Assembly (NCBI GenBank): GCA_016780605.1
Contig: JADHLS010000114.1
Location: forward strand, 1-10,311
Origin: Reyranella sp.
Lineage (GTDB): Bacteria > Pseudomonadota > Alphaproteobacteria > Reyranellales > Reyranellaceae
Reading direction: 5' to 3'
Length of the DNA: 10,311 nucleotides
The notes beneath the pieces are model-generated. The model worked only from the letters and a program-made list of their open reading frames with translations. It did no database searches and was not told the DNA's origin. Positions 1 to 6,142 of this stretch are shown piece after piece; the stretch's first letter is position 1; each line of letters begins with the position of its first letter. The translations under genes and the position numbers were made by a program.

Positions 1-632
1 TGCATGTCGACGAAAGCGGCGATTCGGGCGCCAAGGCCCTGATCGAGATTGCCCGCATGGCGACTCGGCTCGGCTTCAAGGGCCGCTTGCAATGCGGCCA
101 CTGCTGCTCGCTCGCGGTCCAACCAGATGACTTCGTCGAGGCGACGCTCAAGGCCATCGCCGATGCCGGCATTGCCGTCGTCAGCCTGCCGATGTGCAAC
201 ATGTACCTGCAGGGTCGCAACGCCGGGCGCACGCCGCGCTGGCGCGGCATCACGCTGCTGCACGAGCTCAAGGACGCGGGCATCGACGTGTCGATTGCCT
301 CCGACAACTGCCGGGACCCCTTTTACGCCTTCGGCGACCACGACATGCTGGAGGTCATGACCCAGTCGACGCGCATCGCCCATCTCGACCATCCGTTCGG
401 CGACTGGGCGACCGCCTACACGGCCACGCCAGCGTCCGTCATGGGCCTGCCTGGTCATGGCCTTCTGAAAGCCGGCCAGTCTGCTGACCTCGTCCTGTTG
501 TCGGCGCGCTACATGTCGGAGATGCTGTCGCGCAACCAGGCCGACCGCGTCGTGCTGCGCGGCGGCCGGGCGATCGACACGTCGCTGCCGGATTACCGAC
601 TGCTCGACCAGCATATCGGGGCCAATCCGTGA
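1..632 (+). CDS. Cytosine-deaminase-like amidohydrolase, C-terminal part (5' end outside window)
   Basis: Metal-dependent hydrolase of the amidohydrolase superfamily, cytosine deaminase (CodA)-like branch, expected to deaminate or hydrolyse a cyclic amidine or amide in the cytoplasm. The reading frame is open from the first bases. The first full codons read HVDES, matching the CodA HCDE block (metal His plus catalytic Glu). A His in CGHCC at 99-101 fits the next metal ligand, and SDN at 303-305 supplies the Asp. CNMYLQGR and DPFYAFGDHDMLEV match the CodA NIHLQGR and DPWYPLGTANMLQV stretches. The C-terminus (GQSADLVLL, then VVLRGGRAID) is the usual closing beta-sandwich. The N-terminal HxH metal motif must lie upstream. 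The stop overlaps the start of the next gene by 4 bp, indicating translational coupling. The family is confident; the substrate is not, since CGHCC replaces the ASHTTAMH region and this branch contains many non-cytosine enzymes. Confidence 0.88.
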   Translation, partial: HVDESGDSGAKALIEIARMATRLGFKGRLQCGHCCSLAVQPDDFVEATLKAIADAGIAVVSLPMCNMYLQGRNAGRTPRWRGITLLHELKDAGIDVSIASDNCRDPFYAFGDHDMLEVMTQSTRIAHLDHPFGDWATAYTATPASVMGLPGHGLLKAGQSADLVLLSARYMSEMLSRNQADRVVLRGGRAIDTSLPDYRLLDQHIGANP

Positions 633-1957
633 CGGAGCTGCGCCAGGCGCTGGCCGGACTGGAGCAGATCGACCACCCGGTCCAGCTGCGCCAGCGCAGC
701 CGCGATTTCTATTGGTATTCGCCCATCCTCAAGCGCGAGCTGGACGGCAAGGCCGCTGACCTGATCGTCGTGCCACACACCGTCGACGAGGTCGTGCGCG
801 TCGCCGCCGCCTGTGCGCGCAACCGCGTGCCGCTCGGCGTGCGCGGCGGCGCGACGGGCAACTATGGCCAGATGGTGCCGCTCAAAGGCGGCGTGCTGCT
901 CGACATGGCGCGGCTCGACCGCACGCTGTGGATCGAGCGCGGCCGCGGCCGCTTCGAGGCCGGCGTGCGCCTGGAAGCAGCCGACACGCAGGCCCAGCAG
1001 TGCGGCTGGGAGCTGCGCATGTTCCCCTCCACGCGGCGGCAGGCCACCGTCGGCGGCTATGTCAGCGGCGGCGCGGCTGGCGTGGGCTCGGTGCGCTACG
1101 GCCAGCTGCGCGATTCAGGCTCGGTGCTCGCGCTCAAGGTCGTGACCTGCGAGGAGACGCCGCGGCTGGTCGAGCTGCGCGGCGCCGACATCGGCAAGGC
1201 GCTGCACGCCTATGGCACGACCGGCATCGTGGTCGAGGTCGAGCTGCCGCTGGCGCCGGCTTACCCGTGGACCGAGATGGTGGCCACCTTCGACGACTTC
1301 GCCGCCGCGGCGCATTTCGCCCAGGGGCTGGCCGAGTCGGACGGTTTGTTCCTCAAGCTCGACAGCCTTCTGGCCTGGCCGTTGCCACGCTACTTCCGAG
1401 GCCTCGAGGACGGCGTGCTGCCGGAAGGCCGTCACGTCGTCATGATCATGGTGGCGGCCGGCGGCGAGATGGGCGTCGCGGCGCTGGCGGCCGAGCACGG
1501 CGGCACGATCACGCTGCAACGACCTTATCGCGACGAACGCGGACAGACGCCGCTCTATGAATACACCTGGAACCACACGACCCTGCAGGCGCTCAAGGTC
1601 GACAAGGACGTCACTTACTTGCAGACCATCTTCCCGCCGCAGTCCAACGTCGCAGCCCTGATCGCCTCGCATGAGATGTTCGGCGAGGAAGTCATGGCGC
1701 ATGCCGAGTTCCAGCGCAGGCAGGGCCGCACCAACTGCTCTTCCCTGCAGGTCGTGCGCTACACCAGCGACGAGCGGCTGTGGGAGATCGTGCGCCAGCT
1801 CGACACGCTCGGGATAAAGCTGTCCAATCCGCACAGCTACATCCTGGAAGACAAGGGCGCGCGCGTGCCGTCAGCGGACTTGCAGCTCGCCTTCAAGCGC
1901 GAGTCGGACCCCTACGGCCTGCTCAATCCGGGAAAGATGAGCCGATGGACAGCGTGA
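629..1957 (+). CDS. FAD-linked oxidoreductase (PCMH-type FAD domain), copy 1
   Basis: Flavoprotein oxidase or dehydrogenase of 442 aa in the glycolate-oxidase/VAO (PCMH) fold family, probably cytoplasmic, oxidising a hydroxy or similar substrate. The FAD domain spans about residues 43-215: ADLIVVPHTVDEV opens it, RGGATGNYGQ (72-81) is the pyrophosphate-binding loop, and VGGYVSGGAAGVGSV (141-155) is the second glycine-rich segment. The substrate domain follows, with a conserved EYTWNHTTLQALK block shared with the next gene. The end (DPYGLLNPGKM) is the family's typical C-terminus. The start is GTG at 629, four bases inside the preceding gene, because no ATG precedes the FAD domain; a weak cgggg lies 7 nt upstream. 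It overlaps the next gene by 13 bp. The third Gly of the RGGGTG loop is Ala here, unlike its neighbour. The reaction cannot be assigned from the sequence. Confidence 0.9.
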   Translation: MTELRQALAGLEQIDHPVQLRQRSRDFYWYSPILKRELDGKAADLIVVPHTVDEVVRVAAACARNRVPLGVRGGATGNYGQMVPLKGGVLLDMARLDRTLWIERGRGRFEAGVRLEAADTQAQQCGWELRMFPSTRRQATVGGYVSGGAAGVGSVRYGQLRDSGSVLALKVVTCEETPRLVELRGADIGKALHAYGTTGIVVEVELPLAPAYPWTEMVATFDDFAAAAHFAQGLAESDGLFLKLDSLLAWPLPRYFRGLEDGVLPEGRHVVMIMVAAGGEMGVAALAAEHGGTITLQRPYRDERGQTPLYEYTWNHTTLQALKVDKDVTYLQTIFPPQSNVAALIASHEMFGEEVMAHAEFQRRQGRTNCSSLQVVRYTSDERLWEIVRQLDTLGIKLSNPHSYILEDKGARVPSADLQLAFKRESDPYGLLNPGKMSRWTA

Positions 1958-3291
1958 GCCCCATCGACTGGAGCGCCGTCGCCGCGGACCTGGCGCCCAT
2001 CGAGTGCCTCGCCGATCGCGCCTCGCTGCGCGCCAAGAGCCGCGACTTCTTCTGGTATTCGCCGGTCCTGAACGAGAAGCTGAAGAACGTCTCGGCCGAC
2101 CTCGTGGTCTGTCCTGCCAATGAGGCCGAGGTCATGCGCACGCTGGCCTATTGCCATAAGCGGCGCATTCCCTTGACGCCGCGCGGCGGCGGCACCGGCA
2201 ATTACGGCCAGGCGATGCCCCTGCAGAGCGGCATCGTGCTCGATCTCCTGAAGCTCGACCGCTTCTTGTGGCTCAAGGACGGTGTGGCCCGCGTCGAGGC
2301 GGGGCTGAAGCTGATCGACCTCGAGCGTCACAGCCTGCCCCAGGGTTGGGAGCTGCGCTTCCATCCCTCGACGCGCCGCACGGCCACCATCGGCGGCTTC
2401 ATCGCTGGCGGCTCGGGCGGCGTGGGCTCGGTGCAGTTCGGTGGCCTGCGCGCGCGCGGCAATGTGCTCGGCCTGCGCCTCATCACCATGGAAGCTGAGC
2501 CGAAGGCGCTCGAGCTGCGCGGCGAGGAGGTCATGCCCGCCGTGCACGCCTACGGCACCAACGGCGTCATCGTCGAGCTGGAAATGCCATTGGCCCGCAG
2601 CTGGCCATGGCGCGAGACGATCGTGTCTTTCGGCGACATCGGCGCGGCCGCCGCTTTCGGCAATGCCCTGTGCGAAGCCGACGGTATCGTGCGCAAGCTG
2701 GTCACGGTCTGCGACTGGCAATCGGCGCAGTACTTCAAGCCGCTGCTGCCGCATCTTCAGCCGGACAGGGCCATCGCCCTGTGCGTGGTGGCCGATCCAT
2801 CGCGCGAGGCCTTCGAGGCGCTCGCCACGGCGATGGGCGGCGCGATCGTCTTCGGACGTGACACTGGTGAGTCGGACGACATCCCGCCGCTCTACGAGTT
2901 CACCTGGAACCACACGACCCTGTGGGCGCTGAAGGCGGACCGCTCGATCACCTACCTGCAATGCTTGTTCGACGGTCCGGATTATCTCGACAAGATCGCC
3001 CGCACTGTGGCGACATTCGGCGATGAGACGCCGATGCACCTGGAGTTCACGCGCCTTGGAGGCCATGTCGCGGCCTTCGGCCTACAGCTCGTGCGCTACA
3101 AGGACGAGGCGCGGCTGTATGAAATCATCCATTGGCTGGAGGCGCACGGCTGCCCGGTCGCCGATCCACACACCTATATCCTCGAGGATGGCGGCATGAA
3201 GACCGTCGACGAGGCCCAACTCGCCTTCAAGCGGCGAACGGACCCGCTGGGGCTCTTGAACCCGGGAAAGATGAAGGCATGGACAAGCTGA
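1945..3291 (+). CDS. FAD-linked oxidoreductase (PCMH-type FAD domain), copy 2
   Basis: A 448-aa flavoprotein, paralogous to the gene before it; about half the residues match by eye across the FAD domain, with few gaps. Visible blocks: KSRDFFWYSP (31-40), RGGGTGNYGQ (80-89, canonical pyrophosphate loop), PSTRRTATIGGF with GGSGGVGSV (about 141-163), a FTWNHTTLWALK block and the terminal DPLGLLNPGKM. The chosen start is ATG 1945, 13 bp inside the preceding gene and giving an N-terminus collinear with copy 1. The frame stays open back to 1780, but that extension lies wholly inside copy 1 and has no family similarity. The two copies may act on stereoisomers or on successive intermediates, or form a heteromer; that is inference. 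The last codons contain an ATG (3281) in the same position as the one that starts this gene inside copy 1, followed here by the palindromic element instead of a gene. Confidence 0.9.
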   Translation: MDSVSPIDWSAVAADLAPIECLADRASLRAKSRDFFWYSPVLNEKLKNVSADLVVCPANEAEVMRTLAYCHKRRIPLTPRGGGTGNYGQAMPLQSGIVLDLLKLDRFLWLKDGVARVEAGLKLIDLERHSLPQGWELRFHPSTRRTATIGGFIAGGSGGVGSVQFGGLRARGNVLGLRLITMEAEPKALELRGEEVMPAVHAYGTNGVIVELEMPLARSWPWRETIVSFGDIGAAAAFGNALCEADGIVRKLVTVCDWQSAQYFKPLLPHLQPDRAIALCVVADPSREAFEALATAMGGAIVFGRDTGESDDIPPLYEFTWNHTTLWALKADRSITYLQCLFDGPDYLDKIARTVATFGDETPMHLEFTRLGGHVAAFGLQLVRYKDEARLYEIIHWLEAHGCPVADPHTYILEDGGMKTVDEAQLAFKRRTDPLGLLNPGKMKAWTS

Positions 3292-3301
3292 GTGCAGCGA
3301 T

Positions 3302-3446
3302 CCCTCCCCTTCGCGGAACCCGCGAAGGGGAGGTGCCCGCGCAGCGGGCGGAGGGGTCATGGGCAACAACGACTCTGTGGCCCGTGACCCCTCCGTCGCC
3401 GTATGACGGCGACACCTCCCCTGCGCGGGCTCCGCACAGGGGAGGA
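3302..3446. repeat. Mirror-symmetric palindromic intergenic element of five abutting hairpins
   Basis: Five hairpins fill the element almost without spacers. A (3303-3333) has a 14-bp perfect stem and loop aac. B (3335-3349) has a 6-bp stem and loop gca. C (3350-3394) has a 15-bp stem with one G-T pair and a 15-nt loop. B' (3395-3413) has an 8-bp stem and loop atg. A' (3415-3445) has a 14-bp stem with one mismatch and loop gct. The single spacer bases 3334 (t) and 3414 (a) are complementary. The left half is also an imperfect inverted repeat of the right half, so the whole can fold either as five small hairpins or as one long cruciform. It resembles the CCTCCCC...GGGGAGG palindromic repeats scattered through alphaproteobacterial intergenic regions, often mistranslated as PPLRGTREGEV-type proteins. 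No transposase is present. It lies between two genes of the same direction and ends about 20 bp before the next start. Confidence 0.88.
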
Positions 3447-3456
3447 TATGAACGAC

Positions 3457-3460
3457 GGAG
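3457..3460 (+). promoter_or_regulatory. Ribosome binding site of the first Rieske oxygenase
   Basis: GGAG six bases before ATG 3467. It supports that start over the ATG at 3448, which follows the GGGGAGG end of the palindromic element but opens a different, non-family frame. Confidence 0.6.
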
Positions 3461-3466
3461 TCACAC

Positions 3467-4516
3467 ATGCTCGTGACGCAGCAGAAAGTCCTGCGCCGCT
3501 TCTGGTATCCGATCGTCCCTTCCGACCGGCTGACCGACGCGCCTTTCCCCTTCACGCTGCTCGGCACCAATATCGTGCTGTTCCGCGACGCTACACGCCG
3601 CGCGTCGGCGCTGATCGACCGGTGCTGCCATCGCACTGCCCGGCTGAGCCAGGGTTGGCTCGACGCCGGCAACATCGTCTGCCCCTATCACGGCTGGACC
3701 TATGCCGGTGACGGCAAGTGCGTGCGCATCCCGCAACGCCCGGACGGCGACCCCGGCAAGAACATCGCCGTCGAAGCGTTCAATTGCACCGAACGTCACG
3801 GCGTCGTCTGGGTGGCGCTCGAGAAGCCGCTGCGCGACATCCCGGAGCTGCCCGAGTATGACGACCCGGCCTACCGCCGCGTCTTCGAGTTCTACGAGCC
3901 GTGGAATGCGCCGGGGCTGCGCATCATGGAGAACAGCTTCGACAACGCCCACTTCGCCTTCGTCCACCGGGCGAGCTTCGGCATCGTCGACGAGCCCGAG
4001 CCGGTGCCGCCGCGGCTCGAGCCGCACCCCGCCGGCTTCGTGATGTATGCCGACGTGCCGGTGAAGAATCCCGACATCCAGAAGGCCAATCTCGGCATCG
4101 CCGCCGACCGCACCATGCGCCACTACGAGAAGACCTGGTGGATGCCGTTCAGCCGCAAGATGAAGGTGACCTATCCCAACGGCCTGATACACATCATCAT
4201 GACGCTGACCGCGCCGATCGACGACCTGCGCTCCCAGGTCATCCAGTTCCTGCTGCGCAGCGACAGCGAGGCCGACGCGCCCGCCACCAAGCTGGTCGAA
4301 TTCGACCGCCAGGTGACGCACGAGGATATGGCCGTCCTCGAATCCTGCGACCACGACGTGCCGCTGTCGCTCACTGGCGAGCGTCACATGCCGACCGACC
4401 AACCCGGTCTCGAGATGCGCCGCATGCTGGCGAAGCTGCTCGCCGAGCATGGCGAACGCGAGGTCCGCCGTGACGGTCCGGTCGCAACCCCGCCCCTCGC
4501 CTCGGCCGCGGAGTAA
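3467..4516 (+). CDS. Rieske non-heme iron oxygenase, copy 1
   Basis: Oxygenase component (349 aa) of a Rieske mono- or dioxygenase that takes electrons through a [2Fe-2S] cluster to a mononuclear iron, hydroxylating or O/N-demethylating an organic substrate in the cytoplasm. The Rieske domain is N-terminal: C53-x-H55 and C72-x2-H75 (CCHR ... CPYHGW). The catalytic iron motif is D159-x2-H162-x4-H167 (FDNAHFAFVH), with D287 in HEDMAVLE a plausible third ligand. Length and architecture fit the short VanA/dicamba-demethylase/KshA-like class, which works as a homotrimer without a beta subunit. The start at 3467 has a GGAG site and matches the N-terminus of its paralogue. Its stop is 3 bp before the next start. 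A catalytically complete enzyme is expected, as every ligand is present. No reductase partner is encoded nearby. The class is certain; the substrate is unknown. Confidence 0.93.
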   Translation: MLVTQQKVLRRFWYPIVPSDRLTDAPFPFTLLGTNIVLFRDATRRASALIDRCCHRTARLSQGWLDAGNIVCPYHGWTYAGDGKCVRIPQRPDGDPGKNIAVEAFNCTERHGVVWVALEKPLRDIPELPEYDDPAYRRVFEFYEPWNAPGLRIMENSFDNAHFAFVHRASFGIVDEPEPVPPRLEPHPAGFVMYADVPVKNPDIQKANLGIAADRTMRHYEKTWWMPFSRKMKVTYPNGLIHIIMTLTAPIDDLRSQVIQFLLRSDSEADAPATKLVEFDRQVTHEDMAVLESCDHDVPLSLTGERHMPTDQPGLEMRRMLAKLLAEHGEREVRRDGPVATPPLASAAE

Positions 4517-4519
4517 CCG

Positions 4520-5557
4520 ATGCTCGCCACCCGCCAGCCCGTCCTGCGCCGCTTCTGGTATCCCGCGATGCCGGTTGCGATGGTCGATGCCGGCCCGCAG
4601 CCTTTCACCCTGCTGGGCGAGCGCCTTGTGCTGTGGCGCGACGCCGAGGGCAAGTACGCCGCCATGGAGGATCGCTGCTGCCATCGCTCGGCCCAGCTCA
4701 GCAAGGGCTGGATCGACGGCAGGACCATTGTCTGTCCCTATCACGGCTGGGCCTACGACGGCGCCGGCACTTGCGTGAAGATCCCGCAGCGGCCGGACGC
4801 GGCCGGCCTCAAAGGCAGCGCGGTCAAAAGCTTCTTCTGCACCGTCCGCTACGGCCACCTCTGGGTGGCGCTCGAGGAGCCGCTGGCGCCGATTCCCGGC
4901 TGGCCAGAGGAGACCGATCCCGGCTACCGGCGCATCGACCAGTTCTACGAGCCGTGGCGCTGCGCCGGCCTCCGCCTGATGGAGAACAGCTTCGACAACG
5001 CGCACATCCACTTCGTGCATCGCAACACGTTCGGCGACATCAACAATCCCGATCCGCCCGAGCCCGCGATCGAGCGGCTGGACTATGGCTTCGTCGCGCG
5101 CTCCGACGTGCCGGTCTACAACACCGAGGAGCAGAAGAAGAACCTGCGCGACGAAGGGGCCTTCACCATCCGCCACATCACGGCACACTGGTACATGCCG
5201 TTCCTGCGCCGCCTGCACATCCGCTATCCCAGCGGCCTCGACCACATCATCATCACGGCGGCGACCCCGGTCAGCGACGGCCAGTCGCAGATCGTGCAGT
5301 TCTGCTTCCGCAACGACCGCGAGGCCGAGTCGCCGGCCGCCGGCATCATCGCCTTCGACCGCCGCGTCACGGCCGAGGACCGCGAGGTGCTGGAAGGTAC
5401 CGACTTCGACGTGCCACTCGACATGCATTCCGGCATCGAGCGCCACATGCCATCCGACCAGCCCGGATTGTTGATGCGCCGCATGCTGCTCGACCTGTTC
5501 GCCGCCCACGGCGAGACTGAGCAGACACGCCATCCGCTGCGACGGGCGGCGGAATAG
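4520..5557 (+). CDS. Rieske non-heme iron oxygenase, copy 2
   Basis: A 345-aa Rieske oxygenase, tandem paralogue of the preceding gene: aligned by hand without gaps over the first 292 residues, about 158 positions are identical (roughly 54%). All metal ligands sit at the same numbers: C53-x-H55, C72-x2-H75, D159-x2-H162-x4-H167 (FDNAHIHFVH) and D287 in the AEDREVLE segment. Divergence concentrates in residues 94-104, 173-189 and 210-223, the stretches likely to include substrate-pocket loops, so the two copies probably differ in substrate or position of attack rather than being redundant (inference). GGAG at 4510-4513, inside the end of copy 1, lies 6 nt from the ATG, so the pair is translated together. 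The stop falls 3 bp from the convergent gene's stop. It is a short homotrimer-type enzyme needing an external reductase. Confidence 0.93.
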   Translation: MLATRQPVLRRFWYPAMPVAMVDAGPQPFTLLGERLVLWRDAEGKYAAMEDRCCHRSAQLSKGWIDGRTIVCPYHGWAYDGAGTCVKIPQRPDAAGLKGSAVKSFFCTVRYGHLWVALEEPLAPIPGWPEETDPGYRRIDQFYEPWRCAGLRLMENSFDNAHIHFVHRNTFGDINNPDPPEPAIERLDYGFVARSDVPVYNTEEQKKNLRDEGAFTIRHITAHWYMPFLRRLHIRYPSGLDHIIITAATPVSDGQSQIVQFCFRNDREAESPAAGIIAFDRRVTAEDREVLEGTDFDVPLDMHSGIERHMPSDQPGLLMRRMLLDLFAAHGETEQTRHPLRRAAE

Positions 5558-5560
5558 AAA

Positions 5561-6142
5561 CTACCAGTCCGAATAGGCCAACCGTAGCTTGTCGAGGAAC
5601 GCCTTGCCGCGGGTCTCGTCGATGCGGTTCATGTCGTAGCAGCCCTGGAACGAGATCGGCACGCCCGGCCCGACATAGGCACGCAGCGAACGGGTGAACA
5701 GCCGGCGCGGCGGATCGCCCGCGAGGAAGGCGCGCCAGCGTGTGCCGCCGTAGGTCGACACCCCGCCAATGCGCTTCAGGTGCCGCATCGCGCCGCGCAC
5801 CTTGCCGTCGACCAGCTTGAAGGCGACGCCCGGCAGGAACACCTTCTCGCAAAAGCCCTTCAGGATGGCGGGCGGCGCGAACACCCAGGTCGGGAACACC
5901 ATGACCAGCGCCTCGGCCGCCTCCAGGCGCTCGATCCACGGGCGCGCCAACGCACGGTTGGCCGGGACGTCGTGATAGAGCAGGCGATCCTCGCGGCTCA
6001 TGATCGCCGGGAAGTTCTCGGCATAGAGATCGCAGGCATCGAGCTCGTGGCCACTCTTGCCAAGCGTTTCCTTGACCGTTGCGAAGATCGCAGCGTTGAA
6101 GCTTGTCTCGACCGGATGGGCGTAAACCACCATCACACGCAT
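5561..6142 (-). CDS. Flavodoxin-fold NAD(P)H:quinone reductase family protein
   Basis: A 193-aa FMN/FAD-dependent oxidoreductase of the NQO1/MdaB/KefF-type family, a soluble cytoplasmic enzyme passing electrons from NAD(P)H to a quinone or similar acceptor. The N-terminal VMVVYAHP-x3-SFN motif (residues 3-16) is the flavin phosphate-binding signature. FPTWVFAPPAILKGF (83-97) followed by EKVFLPG is the family's second block. The C-terminus is short and ends in YSDW. The start at 6142 is chosen because ATG overlaps the upstream stop by one base (TGATG) and a strong GGAGGAGG lies 7 nt before it; an in-frame extension to 6340 lies inside the preceding gene and lacks family similarity. It is the last gene of the - strand operon. 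Likely roles are reducing a quinone product of the pathway or protecting against redox cycling. It does not look like a Rieske oxygenase reductase, since it has no [2Fe-2S] domain. Confidence 0.88.
   Translation of the reverse strand: MRVMVVYAHPVETSFNAAIFATVKETLGKSGHELDACDLYAENFPAIMSREDRLLYHDVPANRALARPWIERLEAAEALVMVFPTWVFAPPAILKGFCEKVFLPGVAFKLVDGKVRGAMRHLKRIGGVSTYGGTRWRAFLAGDPPRRLFTRSLRAYVGPGVPISFQGCYDMNRIDETRGKAFLDKLRLAYSDW

Noticed and set aside
1780..1944. N-terminal extension of FAD copy 2
   Set aside because: It lies entirely inside FAD copy 1 in another frame; ATG 1945 gives an N-terminus collinear with the paralogue.
1115..3066. Long - strand open frames (1115-1834 and 1912-3066) antisense to the FAD genes
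   Set aside because: Shadow frames of GC-rich coding DNA; no motifs, and the opposite strand has intact FAD-binding domains.
3302..3446. Palindromic element as an intrinsic terminator or CRISPR array
   Set aside because: No T-run follows any of the hairpins, so it is not a standard intrinsic terminator; there are no regularly spaced direct repeats with unique spacers, so it is not a CRISPR array.
3448..3466. ATG at 3448 just after GGGGAGG as the start of the first Rieske gene
   Set aside because: It is out of frame with the Rieske protein; the ATG at 3467 is in frame, has its own GGAG and matches the paralogue's N-terminus.
3132..3476. Open frame reading PPLRGTREGEV and similar through the palindromic element
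   Set aside because: This is the well-known spurious translation of CCTCCCC/GGGGAGG palindromic repeats; it overlaps FAD copy 2 and has no protein-like constraint.
3461..5533. A 690-residue open frame on the - strand antisense to both Rieske oxygenase genes
   Set aside because: It mirrors codon-position GC bias of the two real genes, continues across both of them and their junction, and shows no domain; the sense strand carries complete Rieske and iron motifs.
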